This document shows, piece by piece, positions 13,457 through 27,130 of a DNA stretch of 64,000 bases. This DNA comes from Ooceraea biroi (Eukaryota > Arthropoda > Insecta > Hymenoptera > Formicidae). The position numbers and the translations under genes are program-made. Under the pieces are notes generated by a model, which saw only the letters and a list, made by a program, of their open reading frames with translations, was not told where the DNA came from and did no database searches. The stretch is taken from positions 1,364,001 to 1,428,000 of the forward strand of contig NC_039506.1 of assembly GCF_003672135.1 (NCBI RefSeq), read 5' to 3'. Within the stretch, counting starts at the first letter, position 1. Every line of letters begins with the position of its first letter.

Positions 13457-14955
13457 CTCGCGGTCTCCTCCGCTCCAGGCTTTTTCTAGACAATCCGTTG
13501 GGGTTTCGTGACGGGCGCGAGGAATATTAAATCTTGGACACTGTCGATTTTTGAATGGACTCTCCACTAGCGCTATTTAATTTATGTGTTATTTTATTAT
13601 GGCCCTAAAATGTGTATTTTTATGTTTAATTAAAATAATTTTAATAATTTTATTTTGTAGAAGAGAGAGAATGAATAAATTGTTACAATTGATTTAAACA
13701 AAATAAAATTGCAATTACTGATTGAAATGCTAGAAAAATAATAAAAATAGAATTAAAATTGAAAGCGTTAGTGGGATTCCAATCAGCGTGGCACTGAAGC
13801 TATATTATAAAGATATTTTCCGATCAAGTTCGAACATTCGTGTTTTGTACTCGTTACTTGCGATCGATAAGAGATTACATTGCGCTACTTTATTTTATAT
13901 GCAAGGTGATACGCAAACTTTGTTAGCGTGTTTGGGTAGTCATTCTAACAATAAGTGAAAAAGTTCATATGCACCATGGGTCGATTCGATTTCGTTGCCA
14001 AAATGTGGACTGAAATGCATCGCAATGCATCGAAAGTATCGTACGAACACGTGGAACGCCCAGTTTGATCCTTGGGAGGGATTCTGGCAAGATTTATCAG
14101 TTTTATGACAGAACATCTTGTTATTTGCCGTAAAACGCGGTGAATCTTTAGACTTTTTCTTTCAGTTCATCGATCCCCTAAAGTTTTGACATTTAAATAC
14201 GGGACATCTAGTTTAATCTCTCACGCGAGATTATACAAAAAGAAATTAATTAAACTAATTTTAAGTGACATCACAAAAGACACATGTGGTGATTATTTAT
14301 ATAAAAAGTTAGCGTTCTAATCACATTGAACAACATTTCGCGATAGTTGTTAGTACTTGATCATTCTTTTATTTGCTTTTACAGAAGCTTTGCATTAATT
14401 AAAATACTGTCGAAAAATAAATTTTAGTTGCATTATTAGCAATTATTTCTTTAAGAAAATAACTTTTCTTAATGTGCTCGGCTAGTGAAAAAAAGAAAGA
14501 AAAAAGAGAGAAAATAAATATTAGATCTATAAAATAATTTGAAAGTTCTCGAGTATGCGTGCCTTGGATAGGTCGGTGCCTTATAAAGCGAATATATTTG
14601 GTGCCTTTGTATGAAGAAACATAGATTTCAATTGAAATAATCTCTTATATTGTCTTCGACTTCTAAGCAAGAATAATTTATAAAAGAAGGTGAAGAAGAA
14701 ACACTTATAAAAGAAGATGAAAATGAAGATATAAAAAGAAGATGACAAGATTAATCAATACATAAATATCATTCTCTTTAATGTCCCATTTAACTGTTTA
14801 TAAAATATGCTACTTTAAACGTTGTACTTTTCATATCATTTTTACACATCACATATGTTACAAATACACAATCTTGTCTATTGTGTAATAATTTTCTGTA
14901 AAATACTGTTTACAAGTAAAAATGTTTATGTACTGTGTACGTTGGTGTTGTTATG
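13457..14955. other. Intergenic DNA between repo and the mTERF gene
   Basis: This holds the repo 3' flank and the downstream flank of the convergent mTERF gene. AATAAA-like signals occur at about 13673-13678 and 13700-13706. No ORF of note is seen. Confidence 0.5.
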
Positions 14956-17494
14956 TTATATACTAGATGGCGTTGAATCATCAATCAGATTATTACAGAT
15001 GCTATCGCTATCTTCGATGCTTACATCATCAATATCTGAGATACTCGTGTCATCATTAATGCCCTTTAGGCTACGTTTAAGACTTAGAGGATCCAAAGAT
15101 TGTTGCTGCGCATTATATCTGCCGCTCCAAATGCCATCGTCCGTGAAATGATTGTCCTTTTCCAGCATGTACAAGCACAACGCAAGATATTGATTATTAG
15201 TAAACGAATGCTCTGTACTATTCGAATATTGTTGTTTCAGGTCAGCTAGTACTTCTTCTACTCTTGATCTACAATTAATAGAAAATTATTAACAATTCTG
15301 AAAATTTATAATATAGTAATATTTATATTTCTTTCTTTTTTATAGAACAATGAGATTTTCAAAAATCATCTTCAAAAAATCTTTAAAAACTAAAATGAAT
15401 ATAAAAAGGTAAAAATATATATGTAAAAAAATATATAAATTTTAAGCATTTACAGTTACTTTATCAAATATTTTTAATTGTAAAAGTCTATTTTAAACAG
15501 ATAGAATCTATTATTATATAAATTATGCATGTAATTACTGTGCATAGAGTACGATGTGTATATTTTGGCATATCTCGCTTATTGTAAAATGTTGTTTAAG
15601 ATATTTCAACATTTGGTCAATCTCAACAAATCCGACCGTTTTCCAATGCTTGTGCCTTGCCAGTATATTTATTAAATCGACATGATCTGTTCCCAATTCT
15701 TTCGAGAATACGTATTTTAGGGCCTTTTTAGTTGAGATTATACTTATGTTGTTTTGCAGAAATCTAGAATGGTATATTAATTAATTCAATAGAAGAAATG
15801 AGATACGAAAATGGATCGACGATTTTGTTAGATATATTCATTATGCCGTAAAACGTGTATTAAAAATACACGTTAGTTAATCAGTTAACTTTTTACGTAT
15901 GTTAAGCACATTTACGTGAAAGTATAAATATCGAAGTTTTACTTACTTTTCTAAATTAATTTTTTTGGATAAAATGGTGTGCGGACGGGCCCACTTTACA
16001 CGATTAACAATATGTAGGAAGTCTATGCGATCCTTCGTCATGTTAGTGTGAAGGATTATATCCAGAATTCGAGGATGTTTCAGCCATATATACAAATCGG
16101 AATGCCGCTTTATCATCTCCATCCGCTCAATAAAAGTTTCATTATCAATCTTTAATATCTTATTGTACTTTTTTATCTGTTCGTTCGGTATTTCGTATCG
16201 TTTAAGGGTCACTAACAATTGTTTTATGTTATTTGCGTCTTGGAAGAGTAGATAGGGATAATTCTTTAAGAATGTCACAATCGGCACTCCACAGATATCG
16301 TCAAAACTGTTCAACAATAATCTGATGTTGTCGGCAGAAGCGGTAATGACAAACGCATGTTTTTTTATCTGTGTAAAAAATAGAATTGCATAAATATATT
16401 TTAAGCATGTGTTAAAATGCGAATATTTAAAGAAGTAATTAATTAATAGATTTGCAGATATTTAAACAAATTGATGAAATGACTAAAAAAAAGAATTTGA
16501 GAAAACCCTTATATTTATTTAAACTGTTTTATATATATAAAAAAAGGAGAATTAATCTAAGAAATAATTGCACTCACCATTTTCTCGTCGTAACCAAGAT
16601 CAGTTCTGAGTATTTTCAATGTTTCTGCAATCATGCTTACGCTTTTCCACAGTTTATAACTGCGCAATAGTATTCTATCATCCAAATATGGTAGCTCAAA
16701 TACCTCAGTTTTGCAATGTAAAAGACATGCCTGATAGTATTGTTTGGCCGTCAATTTGTCCTTTGATTCCAACTCGGAAAGCTTGTTTGGAATCTCATTA
16801 CCAAGTCTACTAAATATATTCCTGGTGATGCTTTGCTCAGCCGGTATTTTTGTTATCTCCTTAAATGTGGATAACTGTTTGCGAAGAAGATGAGGGACTC
16901 TAAAATAACACAAGAATTCTTGAAAAATATTTATAAGTTTCGAAAAATAATTGATTGGTAAGCGACATACCTAGTTATCAAAGACACGTCCAAATTTGAC
17001 ACTCCTATATCTTTTAGTACATTAATTCTATGTTCTAGGCAGCAATTGCCTAACATGAAACTATATTGCAGATCTTTCAGTGGCTTGACATTGACATTAT
17101 ATTTCTGAAGCATAAATAATAAATAAATAAGTTATTATTACATTGTACAATGCTATATGTTTCTATATTATTGTACATTTTATAACAAATGCAATACAAA
17201 AGAACATGTATGGAAACTATTAATTTGAGATAAAATATTAATATATATTACATATAAATTTTTGTGTATAAATGTAATGTAATAAATTATAAGTTGCCGC
17301 ACGCTTACCTGGAATATCATACAACTGTTTATTATTCGATGACGAGGAAAAGTAAGAATATTTTTATTTAAATAAAAAATTTGTTTAACTTCATTAGAAT
17401 TTAAATTTAGAATTGTCGTTAAGTGCTTTTGCAATTTTTCCTTTCTCAATAAATACGTTGATAACCTAAACGAGTTACTGTTGTTAAATCTCAT
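14956..17494 (-). CDS. Mitochondrial transcription termination factor family protein (mTERF5/mTTF-like)
   Basis: mTERF proteins bind mitochondrial DNA through repeated helical modules and regulate transcription; the product should be imported into mitochondria. Six exons with matching phases, in transcript order: 17494-17309, 17104-16971, 16899-16578, 16368-15947, 15763-15539, 15268-14956. Together they give about 533 aa. I start at the ATG at 17494, which gives a basic, serine-rich N-terminus (MRFNNSNSFRLSTYLLRKEK) fitting a transit peptide. The mTERF signal is the recurring pattern of about 30 residues with proline/leucine-rich helices, such as LKDIGVSNLDVSLITR, RVPHLLRKQLSTF and LKHPRILDIILHTNMT. 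The C-terminal ~35 residues are acidic and serine-rich (DDTSISDIDDVSIEDSDS). I cannot separate mTerf5 from mTTF by eye. Confidence 0.75.
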
Positions 17495-17520
17495 TGTTAA
17501 AAAGATATTGTACACCTTAT

Positions 17521-20275
17521 TGTATATATTTTTGGTTTTATTTAATGACGTTTTAAGTTATAATCGTCTTTCTGTCAGTCATGTACATTTTTATTACGTA
17601 TAATAATGCACCACTACTTTGTTGATTATGTTGATAATGTAAAACATAACCTACGAGTGTTATTACAGTGTGCACACAGTATATAGAGTAGCAACTCACT
17701 TAATTTTTGCTTACTGGAGTGCGCATGCCTAAAGTTAGGAACTACACTAGCCATAACTTTTCTCTCACCCATGCTTTCTGTTTCTCACTCTTTTGCGCTC
17801 TTTTTTTAGCACATTTTTAGTTCGGTATCTAAAATTGTAATAACACTTACATGACAAAAATAGCAGAAAGAGCATTGGCTGCATTCAGCAGACTCAATAG
17901 TTGGACAATTACCAGATTTTCCGCTGAAGCCCTCATCCAATTTGCATATATTTTTAGATCTAAAGGAATATACCAATTGATGATGCAAAAGCTGATGGGT
18001 GTTCAGTTGAGTCTGCTGAATTCAGTTATTTATTTATTTATTTATTCACATATTAACGTGGCAACTCCCTATTTATGATATTACGATTTAAAAAGAGAAA
18101 AAAAAAGGTGAAGTTTCCTCCTACGATAGGCCCTGTTGAGTTCAATGCGAGATTCTCTTTTCCTCCGAAGAGGACAAGATTACACACACTTTGCACACAT
18201 TACTTTGCTTTAACCAATACACTCATGCCCATCACGAAAGATCAGCTAGAACGCCTCCTCTCTTAAAATTCGTGAAGATGGCCGAGGATAATAGGAGTCA
18301 AGCTACGGCACTTTCTGCCACGGATCCAGGGACCTTCCTCAGAGCGATAAAGTCACTAACGGACTTCGATAGTAGCCCCGAAGTGCCAAACGAGGGAACT
18401 TCTTGAGGAGACGCTTGAAGAACTGGTATATAAAGCAAAATCTACTGCGAACAGTGCTATCGAGAAACATAAAAAGTGAAGAATAGAACTTATTTTACTT
18501 ACGAGATAATAATTTATTTTACTAAATCTCATTCAAAATATGTTTTTCTTCGAATTAAAATTATTTAATACGTTACACAATTTATATTCTGTTTTATCGA
18601 ATAAATAATTACAATTGTACTCAAATATTTTTAATAATTTGAATAATTTCGGATTAGATAATGTTTTCAATGATTATTATATAACCGCATTAAAAATGAT
18701 TTTCGTTTATACTTACACATTTTCTCTTTTGAAATAATCTTTTAATAGAATATTTTAAAACTAATTATGAATCATTTTGCAAATATAAATAATTCTTAAT
18801 TATGCGTTATTAATTCAATTAATTGAATTTTCTTGTGTTTTATACATTATAAAATTAAAATTTTAAATCTTTATCTATTTCAGACAGCACAAGATAATTA
18901 TAGAGTCTCATTCAAAGCGCATCCGGGACATACATGTATGATATCCTATTTTAATTCTCGGATCATCTCAGTATTGTAAATTATAGCGTACAAAGTATAT
19001 AAAACTTCATATAGCCATCTTTGCTAATTATTAGTCCTAATGCTGCATTATTTTTTTTTAGACGCGTTAGAAGATTCGCGCCTGCCTCTTCTGCTTCCTG
19101 ATCAGTTGTCTGGCAGTCGGGTTGCAGTCTGTACAGGCGTTCGTTACTATTGACCGCCACAGGACCCTCTTGATTGTCTTTTACTAGGTACGAAATCATA
19201 TTGATGGCTTGAATACTCTTCCGCTTTGTGTATTTGCTTCGTTTTCGTGTTTCTGTTTCGTTCTGGTCTGGTCTGAGGGGTATGCTGGCTCCTAGACTTC
19301 TGTTTCTTCTGTGCATAGGTATGCAGGTAATTTTATCCTGTCGGCCGAAATGTTGTGTTTTATTTTTTTTTCCTTTTTAGGATATTTGTTTTATTACAAT
19401 ATTTGACATTTTTCAGATAAAATGCCTTATATGACTGAAAATAACCATGTATCCTGTTAAAAAAAATAGTTTTAATAATACTATAAAACATGAAATATAA
19501 AATAATATTTTCGTCACTATAAAACAGTTTACAAATATTTCAGGATATTCTGGACATATTATGGATAATCCTGAGGACGTTTGACGTTGTCTCTAGGAAG
19601 TTTCAATAAATTAAATTATATTATAGCTTTTTTTTCAGGTTGGAGATAGAGAAAAGCGCGGAGACTATTCAGAACTGTTAAGACTATATCAGGAAATTAA
19701 TTATCAAGAATCATCACTATTAACTATTAAGAAATTACCTTCTCATTAAACATTATATTATTAAATCTCTTTTGTTAATAACTTTAATCAACAATGAGAG
19801 TTGGCTATTAAATTCTTTGCATATTACTCGGGATTATGACCTTGATGTCATATATCAAGGTCATGGAAATCTGAAAAGACTGATTTTATCTCATCGGATA
19901 TTTATCGACGACAGTTTTAAATTTTCGGAATTCATTTTTAAAATACGTTATATGAGTAAAATATCATATGTTCGTTATGGGACACCGTGTATCGATATTT
20001 CTGCCGTCTCTACATCGCACGCGCATATCACATCGTCGTTAAAGCGCAGAATCCAGACAGACCTAGGTTGGTCAGAGCCTCAGAGGGGAACGAAATGACA
20101 TAGCATCGCTAAATATAATACAGCGAAGTACGCGTTCCACTGTCGTCGGTTACTGGCAAAGGCGACTTAACAGCGGAGACGGTCATTGTTTGAATACGTC
20201 GACATCCATCTCATCATTTACGGTCGTTGCATACGTAAACGTTGCATCTCGTGTGTTGAAATAAAGCTGACGCAG
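17521..20275. other. Intergenic DNA, decayed transposon remnants
   Basis: It contains short inverted sequences at about 17884 and 18005 (TTCAGCAGACTCAA and its inverse) and a decayed foldback element listed separately. A 42-codon frame at 18281-18406 has no recognisable domain. No host gene is supported. Confidence 0.45.
18885..19595. mobile_element. Degenerate CAGACAGCACAA-type foldback element
   Basis: The left end begins CAGACAGCACAAGATAAT, then has CATGTATGATATCCTATTTT, closely matching the left arm of the element at 44624. The right end has GGATAATCCTGAGGAC, matching the other element's right arm, but its terminal repeat has decayed to GACGTTGTCTC. Between the ends lies a minus-strand frame of 111 codons (19316-18981) rich in K, R, E and Q that I do not recognise. 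Confidence 0.5.
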
Positions 20276-20337
20276 TAAAAAAATGAAGTGCTAAGTAGAC
20301 CTTTCTTAGGGAACGGCAGTGTCTGCAGAGTCCTCAA
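20276..20337 (+). promoter_or_regulatory. Possible 5' untranslated exon of the 4F2hc-like gene
   Basis: A moderately GC-rich stretch ends in CCTCAA followed by GTGAGT, a strong donor. The first coding exon downstream is preceded by an acceptor (TGTGTAG) seven bases before the ATG at 21287. Joining the two gives a plausible leader. The upstream limit of this exon is not defined by sequence alone. Confidence 0.35.
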
Positions 20338-21286
20338 GTGAGTCTCTTTACGGCTTATAATATTTTTTTGCAAAGTTCTGTTTTATTCAAAATCCGTGTC
20401 GATCCATCGTAACGAAAAAGTTAAATTGTAAATGAGAATTTTTTCTCCTAACATTCTACTTCAACGTGCATATGTAAGTATAAAAGCAGTTCCATCTTTA
20501 GTTAAAGAAACATTAATATTATTATCAATGGACTATAATAATTAGTGTTTTATCATTAAGAATCGAATCATGTTAATTAAAAAATAATTTAATTTAAATT
20601 AAATCATATAATAATTAATTTATTATTATTATTATTAATTGATATTGTTAATTGATAACCTTGTGAAAGAATTTTCAATAGTTACTGTTATTGTAAAAAT
20701 AAATCGCAAAATTTTAATTTTATTAATCTTTGACTAATTTTCAATCAATTAAAACAGTTGCTCAAGTATTTTTAAACTATGATCAACTGAAAATTAAAAC
20801 TGCACATATTTTGAGATAAAAATAAACAGATATTGTCTTTAATTTAACTATGGATATATTTACGCAACGATTTTATTTTAAAGTAAAATATTTTAATCTT
20901 TGATCAAGATGTACGTAATGTTTACTACTTACTTCATAATTTCTCTTGTGATTACATACATAATGCAAAGTTTTAAAATAAAACGTTTGGACAAATAAAT
21001 TTTTTTCTTACATAAAATAAACCTAAAAGAAATATAAAATAATAATTATAAAAAGCAAAAAACTCAATAAATTGATTAATTAATAATTATATCACTAATA
21101 TTTAGTAAATTGTTCCAAGTAAGATCTTAAAAAATACTTTCTTTTTATTACAAAAACAAGATCTAATTATGAACTGTTTGCGAAATCGAATTAATATAAA
21201 TTTAATTGTTCACTATTAACTGGAATTCATAAATTCTCTCATCACATCATGTTAGCATAAAAGCAACATATTTATGTGTAGCAAGG

Positions 21287-24200
21287 ATGAGTATCCAGAA
21301 ACCAGAAGGTCTTTTATCAGTTGTTATACCAACTGAACTTCCACCATCTCCGAATTCTCAACAACTGTTTATAAGTCAGGATCAACAGGTGTGTTGGTTA
21401 TAAAATATAATTTAATCTCCATACTTTACTATATACATCTCCGATTTTTAACTTTTTTTCTACTGTAATACTATATAAAAAAATTACAATTCCTACGTTT
21501 CTGTTATTCTAGAAAAACTGTGTGTTCTAAGAATTTTGTCTGATATACCTACATGCATCTCACATGTATTTAATGAATGTGTGTATATGTGTTTAATCAT
21601 TCAATAGGATGAAGAAGCGTCTGATTGTCCTTTATTAACGCCGAGCCCACCACTTATCCAAACGGAGAAAAGTCTGCAATCGGTGCCACTGTTCAATGCC
21701 TTGGAAGGAGTTAGAGATCCATTAGAGATGATAGACACACCAACGCTTGAGAATATTAATACGGAAGATGGACTTAACTATATGAATATTGTGAATAGTT
21801 CGAGTAAGCCTTTAAACGATGGTACGTTTTCCAACTATTAGCATATTTATAACTCATACAATAACTTATACAGTAACAGATATCTCCATATGCATTTCAT
21901 GTATGTGGATTTTATTTGTCTTTTTCTACTAGTAGTTATTATTATATATTTAATTTCAATTTCCTTTAATTTATCTTTTATTGATATCTATTTAGCATAT
22001 TTAATATACTAAATAAATTTTTAGATTAATAAATGAATAAGTAAATTTACAATGTCGAGCAATCTATTATTTAAATTATATTTAATTGCCTCATATATTA
22101 TTATATGTTTTACTATTATTATCGTCATACACACGTGTACATCTATATTATTTATTTATTGTGTAATTAAATATCGATAAAATAATAATCAATTTTATGT
22201 AAAACATTTTATGATACCTATTTGTTCTATAAACGGGGTTGATATTATGTGCATGACCAAATGTTTTTTCTTAGAACCGAGTTCACGTGATCCAATGGTG
22301 GAATCGACGAGTAGTAGTGGGAGTAGTAGCGACACGAACGAACCCGTTTGTGCACAGTTGTTGACGCAATTAAATACTGCTTATCAACATCTTGCACCAG
22401 ATGCTCAAGCTTTAGTGAGTATTTCAAATGGGATCTCGTATGTTCCTAGATATTTTAATTTGAAAAATAAAATAACAAATTGGCACATATCAAAGAAAAT
22501 TATAATATATAAATAAGAATTTATACAGATTGAATAACACAACTTGGATGGAAAGGAGAAAAGAGGTATATAAGAAATAATCCCAGATAGCACAAAACGC
22601 CCTCAGGATCATTTGCAATATGTCCAAGACATTCATGATATTTGTGGCTTATTTTGAAGTATTCTTAAGAATAGTTTTAATCAACATATACGTAACTATT
22701 TCAGTTATATTAGGCATTTATTTAATTGGAAAATGTCAAATATTATAATAAAATAAATACTCTATAAATATCTGGACGTCCGGAAATTTGAATATATGCT
22801 ATCGAGAATTGTGTTACATTTATGTTCGATATAATTATTTTGCTCACTTACTCTTTCTCAGGAAATCTGGACATCATACATGTCATTCTGAATGTCCTTT
22901 GGATGTCCCAAAGACATCCTTGTGCTGTCTGGGGTGAAAATAATGAATACAGTTATTCCTATTTAAATAGAATCAAATCTTTAATTTGTTAAAACTGCAT
23001 TTAAAAGTTTTATACGTCCATACGTCAAGATACAAATATAAATACAAAAGCTTTTTTTATAATATTGACATATTGGAAAGTAGAAAACATGAAAAATATG
23101 ATATTACATTATATTTTTAATATTGACAAAATTCATATAGAAATGCTATTATAGAAATTAACAAATATTGAAAGAGAGTTCTGAATTCACTGTGAAATGT
23201 ATACGCGTGAATGGTGCCGCGTTGTGACTGCACTCGCATAGCTATGCTCACATGTTTCCTTACACGCAGTTAAATTGATATTTGAAACATCAACTTACCA
23301 GTTGCTTGTACCCATGGAATCCTGTTGCAAAATAAGGTATGACTAGAGTGACCATAAAAGAATAATTAGGATAATAATTAGAAATGATTAGAATAATTAT
23401 ATTAATTCTAATAATAATTAGAAACTGCATAGGAATGCTGTGCGAGATAGGAAATAAGAAAAAAGCTTATTTTTTCAAGTAATTATATGTATATTTATCC
23501 ATTCATTTTTTAATTTTGAATTGTAAAGAAAAAATTGAAATAAAATACCTAAAACATTTAGTAGAATAAAACGTTCGAAAATTCCTCATAAGAGGAATTC
23601 TCGAACGAAAAATATCTCGGGGAGAAAAATATCTCGAATGTCTCCAAGTAAAAGAAACCAAAAACTTGGTCACCCTAGAATTGACGCTTTATTATGGCGT
23701 CATCGCACAATGCTTAAACATATGCAGATATGTTTTGCTCTTTCCCTGCTACAATTTCTGTCTTTATACATGTCTTTGCTATTCTGCATTGTGATTCAGA
23801 TGAAAAAAAAAGATTCTGAAAGAGAACTTCTATTTTCAGTAATCTCATTGATGTTATACTAATTCATCGCTTTCCGCTTCTTAACATCATCATATGTATT
23901 TATGTCGTAACTGTTTAGTTTTACAATCAGGAGAACGGTGGCAAGCCACCGCTTGTTGGGATTCAGTTAGTGGTGCCAAAATCGCCCAAAGATTATCACT
24001 TCATGAAATGGAACTGGCCTCTAATACGAAAAACATGTTACTGGTCGCTGATGTCGATTCTTACTGGATGCACTGCTTTAGTTATTGGTATCATCGCTAC
24101 AATGCCTAAAGGGTGCGTATTGAAATACGTCATTTTATTTAAGCATTATGCATAAGTGGAAAAATGATAAGATTCGAAAAATCGAAAGAAACAATCACAA

Positions 24201-26618
24201 TTTTTAATTTAACAAGATCTCCAGTGATTTGAAAATAAGAAAAAATTTGTGAATTAAATAATAAAATCTCACAATATTTTTTTCTCATAAGTGCAACAAT
24301 TTTGCATTAAAATATATCATACAAAAAAATTCTTGTCATAGCGAAACCGTGTAATAAATAAATATTTATATTAGGAAGTAATAAATAGATACATTTTGAT
24401 TCTTGACATGAATACACATATGTATAGATATTTGCAAACATATTTTAAGACAAATTGTTTAAAAGGAAAAAATATCCGAACTATTTTGTGTGTCTCTATT
24501 TGAATAGATGTGATCCACCGGTGGAATGGTGGCAAGGTAGCACCTTCTACGAGATATTCCCAGCCTCCTTTCAAGATTCAACGAAAAGCGCCGACGGGAT
24601 CGGCGATTTTCGTGGAATAACCATGCGGTTGGACTACTTAAAAGGGCTCGGAGTGCGAGCCATTCGACTGAATTCGATATTTCCAGCGTTACATTATCCA
24701 GAATATTACTCGAACATCAACAGCATGACGGACGTGAATAAGGAATTGGGTACTCTGGAAGATTTTATCGTTCTCGCGCGTGAAATTCACAAACGAAACA
24801 TGAGTCTGGTGCTCGACTTGCCTTTGTACCCATTTGTGAAGAACTCTAATGATGAGGACGCGCTCACTGCGAAAATAAATGAGACCGAACGTGCGTTCCG
24901 GAATAGACGAGATACTGCAAACGATGCAATACTTCACGAGGTGCTACCATCCGCATTGCCTACGTCGGTCGAAACTATTCGCGATGTCTTGTCGTCTGCA
25001 TCACCACTATTAGGAAAAGCCAAAGGACAAGTGCTCTCCAGTCACTCTGATCACCGACAACATCCTGTTAGTGAGGCCATACGAATCTGGCAGCAGAGGG
25101 GAGTGGATGGTTTTTATCTCAAAGGATTGGAGCACTACGTTAACGAGAATACGTTCGTGACTAGCTTGAGATACTGGAGATCTCTTTTACACCCGAACAA
25201 CATTTTTATTTGTCACATAAACCTGTTGAATGCCGCCACTTCCACCGCTGCAAGAAACTCCATCCTGTCCAGAATAGATTTGATCGACGTGACTCTTCAC
25301 GTGATGAATGATACAAAGGACATTAAGGCGCAGATCGAGAACATCACGAAAGGTATGCTTTTCGAGAAAGCTAGCTATCCATGGATACACTGGTCCATCG
25401 GCGGCGTGGATATCGGCAGGGTGGCTTCCGCTATGAGTGTTAAGAATGCGAGTGTGGCGGCTTCCCTTCTCACTATGATACTACCCGGCACAACTAACAT
25501 ATTCTACGGAGATGAGGTATGAATTAAGATAGTATAAAGAAGAGAATGTAGAGATCTACGTTCTTTTGTAACGCAAAGCATTATTAGCAATTTGACATTT
25601 TAATAGACAAGTCTTCATGAAATTGATAGAAGTTGAAAGATTGGTATTAAAAGAAAAAAAAAAGAAGTAAGAAATATTAGGATTTCTATTTGTTCAGATA
25701 GGTATCGAAGATTGCGATTGTCAGGATCACAAGGATTTGGCGCATGTGCACAATTTAGTTCCTATGTATTGGGAAAAGAAGGATAACTCCGACAGCAGTT
25801 TTTCAACCTTAGGAATTACCACTTGGCTACCGGAGGCTGGGAAGCCGGTGGAGACCAGTTTGAAAGGTACTGTTACAAACATGGTAAAACTGAGGATGGA
25901 AACAACACCGATTTATGTCAAAGCAGTATTCAAAGAGAATCAAATCATGGTAAACTGTGATGTCAGGTAAATCTCTTAACTTAAAATTATTGTACATACA
26001 AATAATAGCATATGTAATGAGATTAATATAAATATGATAAAAATAGTAAAGTAGAAATTTAAAAGGACAAAAATGTCATGTCTTGTAAAGGTTGTATAAT
26101 ATATAAAATATGTATTTAATTATGTGTATTTTAATACACACACATACACACAGAATGGACTATATAAACCGTTACAAATTGTTTTTTCATATAGATAGTT
26201 ACCCATAGTTACAAAAGAGAGCGACAAAATTATATACAATCACACGAGGCATGATATTTTTATTTTTTAAATTAAATGGATTCCCATTGTACTATTTCTT
26301 CCATATTTATATAATATCGACGGAAACATAATTTGTAATCTGATGGTATAGTTTATTTATTTATAAATTAAACTTAATGCTTATTTATTTAGATATGTCG
26401 AAGATGAAATGATCGTAATTGAGCGGTGGTATCCACGAAGAAATTCTTATGCATTTATTGCCAACTTTGGCAATAAAACGCGCACCAAGGACCTGTCTTC
26501 TCTTTATTATGGCGGACGTGTTGTTATAGGACCAAGTTATAGAATGAATCAAGATATATACTTTAAAGGACTTACCGTCCCTCCTGGAGAAGCGTTTGTA
26601 ATAAAATTAGATAAATAA
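21287..26618 (+). CDS. 4F2 cell-surface antigen heavy chain-like protein (SLC3A2/CD98hc family)
   Basis: A type II membrane glycoprotein that pairs with SLC7 light chains to bring heteromeric amino-acid exchangers to the plasma membrane. Seven coding exons with matching phases: 21287-21388, 21608-21821, 22275-22414, 23931-24112, 24508-25516, 25698-25966, 26393-26618, giving about 713 aa. The cytoplasmic N-terminus of about 180 residues is long and Ser/Pro/acidic-rich. The single membrane segment is about residues 186-208 (CYWSLMSILTGCTALVIGII). The glycosidase-like domain follows: CDPPVEWWQGSTFYEIFPAS, GIGDFRGITMRLDYLKGLGV, GTLEDFIVLAREIHKRNMSL. Catalytic positions of GH13 enzymes are lost: the VDGF block continues YLKGLEHY and the DLPLYPF block lacks NH, so it is a transporter chaperone rather than an enzyme. 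N-glycosylation sequons such as NMSL and NETE are present. Confidence 0.85.
22582..22934. mobile_element. MITE-like foldback element in 4F2hc intron 3
   Basis: The left terminus CCCAGATAGCACAA and right terminus TTGTGCTGTCTGGGG are inverted copies. Subterminal strings such as CATTTGCAATATGTCC and GGACATCATACATGTC resemble the elements at 18885 and 44624. No ORF is present. It sits inside an intron and should not affect splicing signals. Confidence 0.65.
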
Positions 26619-26931
26619 GAATTTCGATTAAAGAATACTGCTCAGATTAAATTTTTAATTTTATTTTTGTTATATGAAACTATAATGTCAATGTTGCTGA
26701 AATAATATCAAAAATGATGGGTATATTATAACAAAAAATTAATTTAAACTTTTCTTCTTCCTCTTTCTCTCTTTTTGTGCAAGCTTCATTAGCAAAATAA
26801 TTTATTGATAAAAAGATGAAACACTTCGTATTTTTATATTTTTTATTTGTTTTTTAATAGAATTTTTAAAAATATTGTACATTTTAATATACAAATATAT
26901 AGTCGTAAAATAAAAATATATAATTATATTA

Positions 26932-27130
26932 GGTCAGTGCATAAGTTCTTGCCGATTTTGCAATTTTTTTATTGAAATAAAACAGCATAAATCAATCAAA
27001 GTATTTTCCATTTTCTACTTTTTCCCATCTTTCCAACAATATACATATCGATATCACATCGAAAGAATATCGAAAGAAGGAATCATCTTTTGAAAAAATC
27101 CATTCATCAGCGAGAATTTATGCACCGACC
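26932..27130. mobile_element. Mariner-type MITE, 199 bp, flanked by TA
   Basis: The left end GGTCAGTGCATAAGTTCTTG and right end AATTTATGCACCGACC form imperfect inverted repeats directly flanked by TA. The GTGCATAAGTTCTTG terminus resembles known insect mariner ends (established knowledge). There is no transposase ORF, so this is an internally deleted copy. Confidence 0.75.

Noticed and set aside
18191..18406. Frame with MAEDNRSQATALSATDPGTF as a small gene
   Set aside because: It is 42 codons from the ATG at 18281, with no recognisable domain, no exon partner and repeat-rich surroundings.
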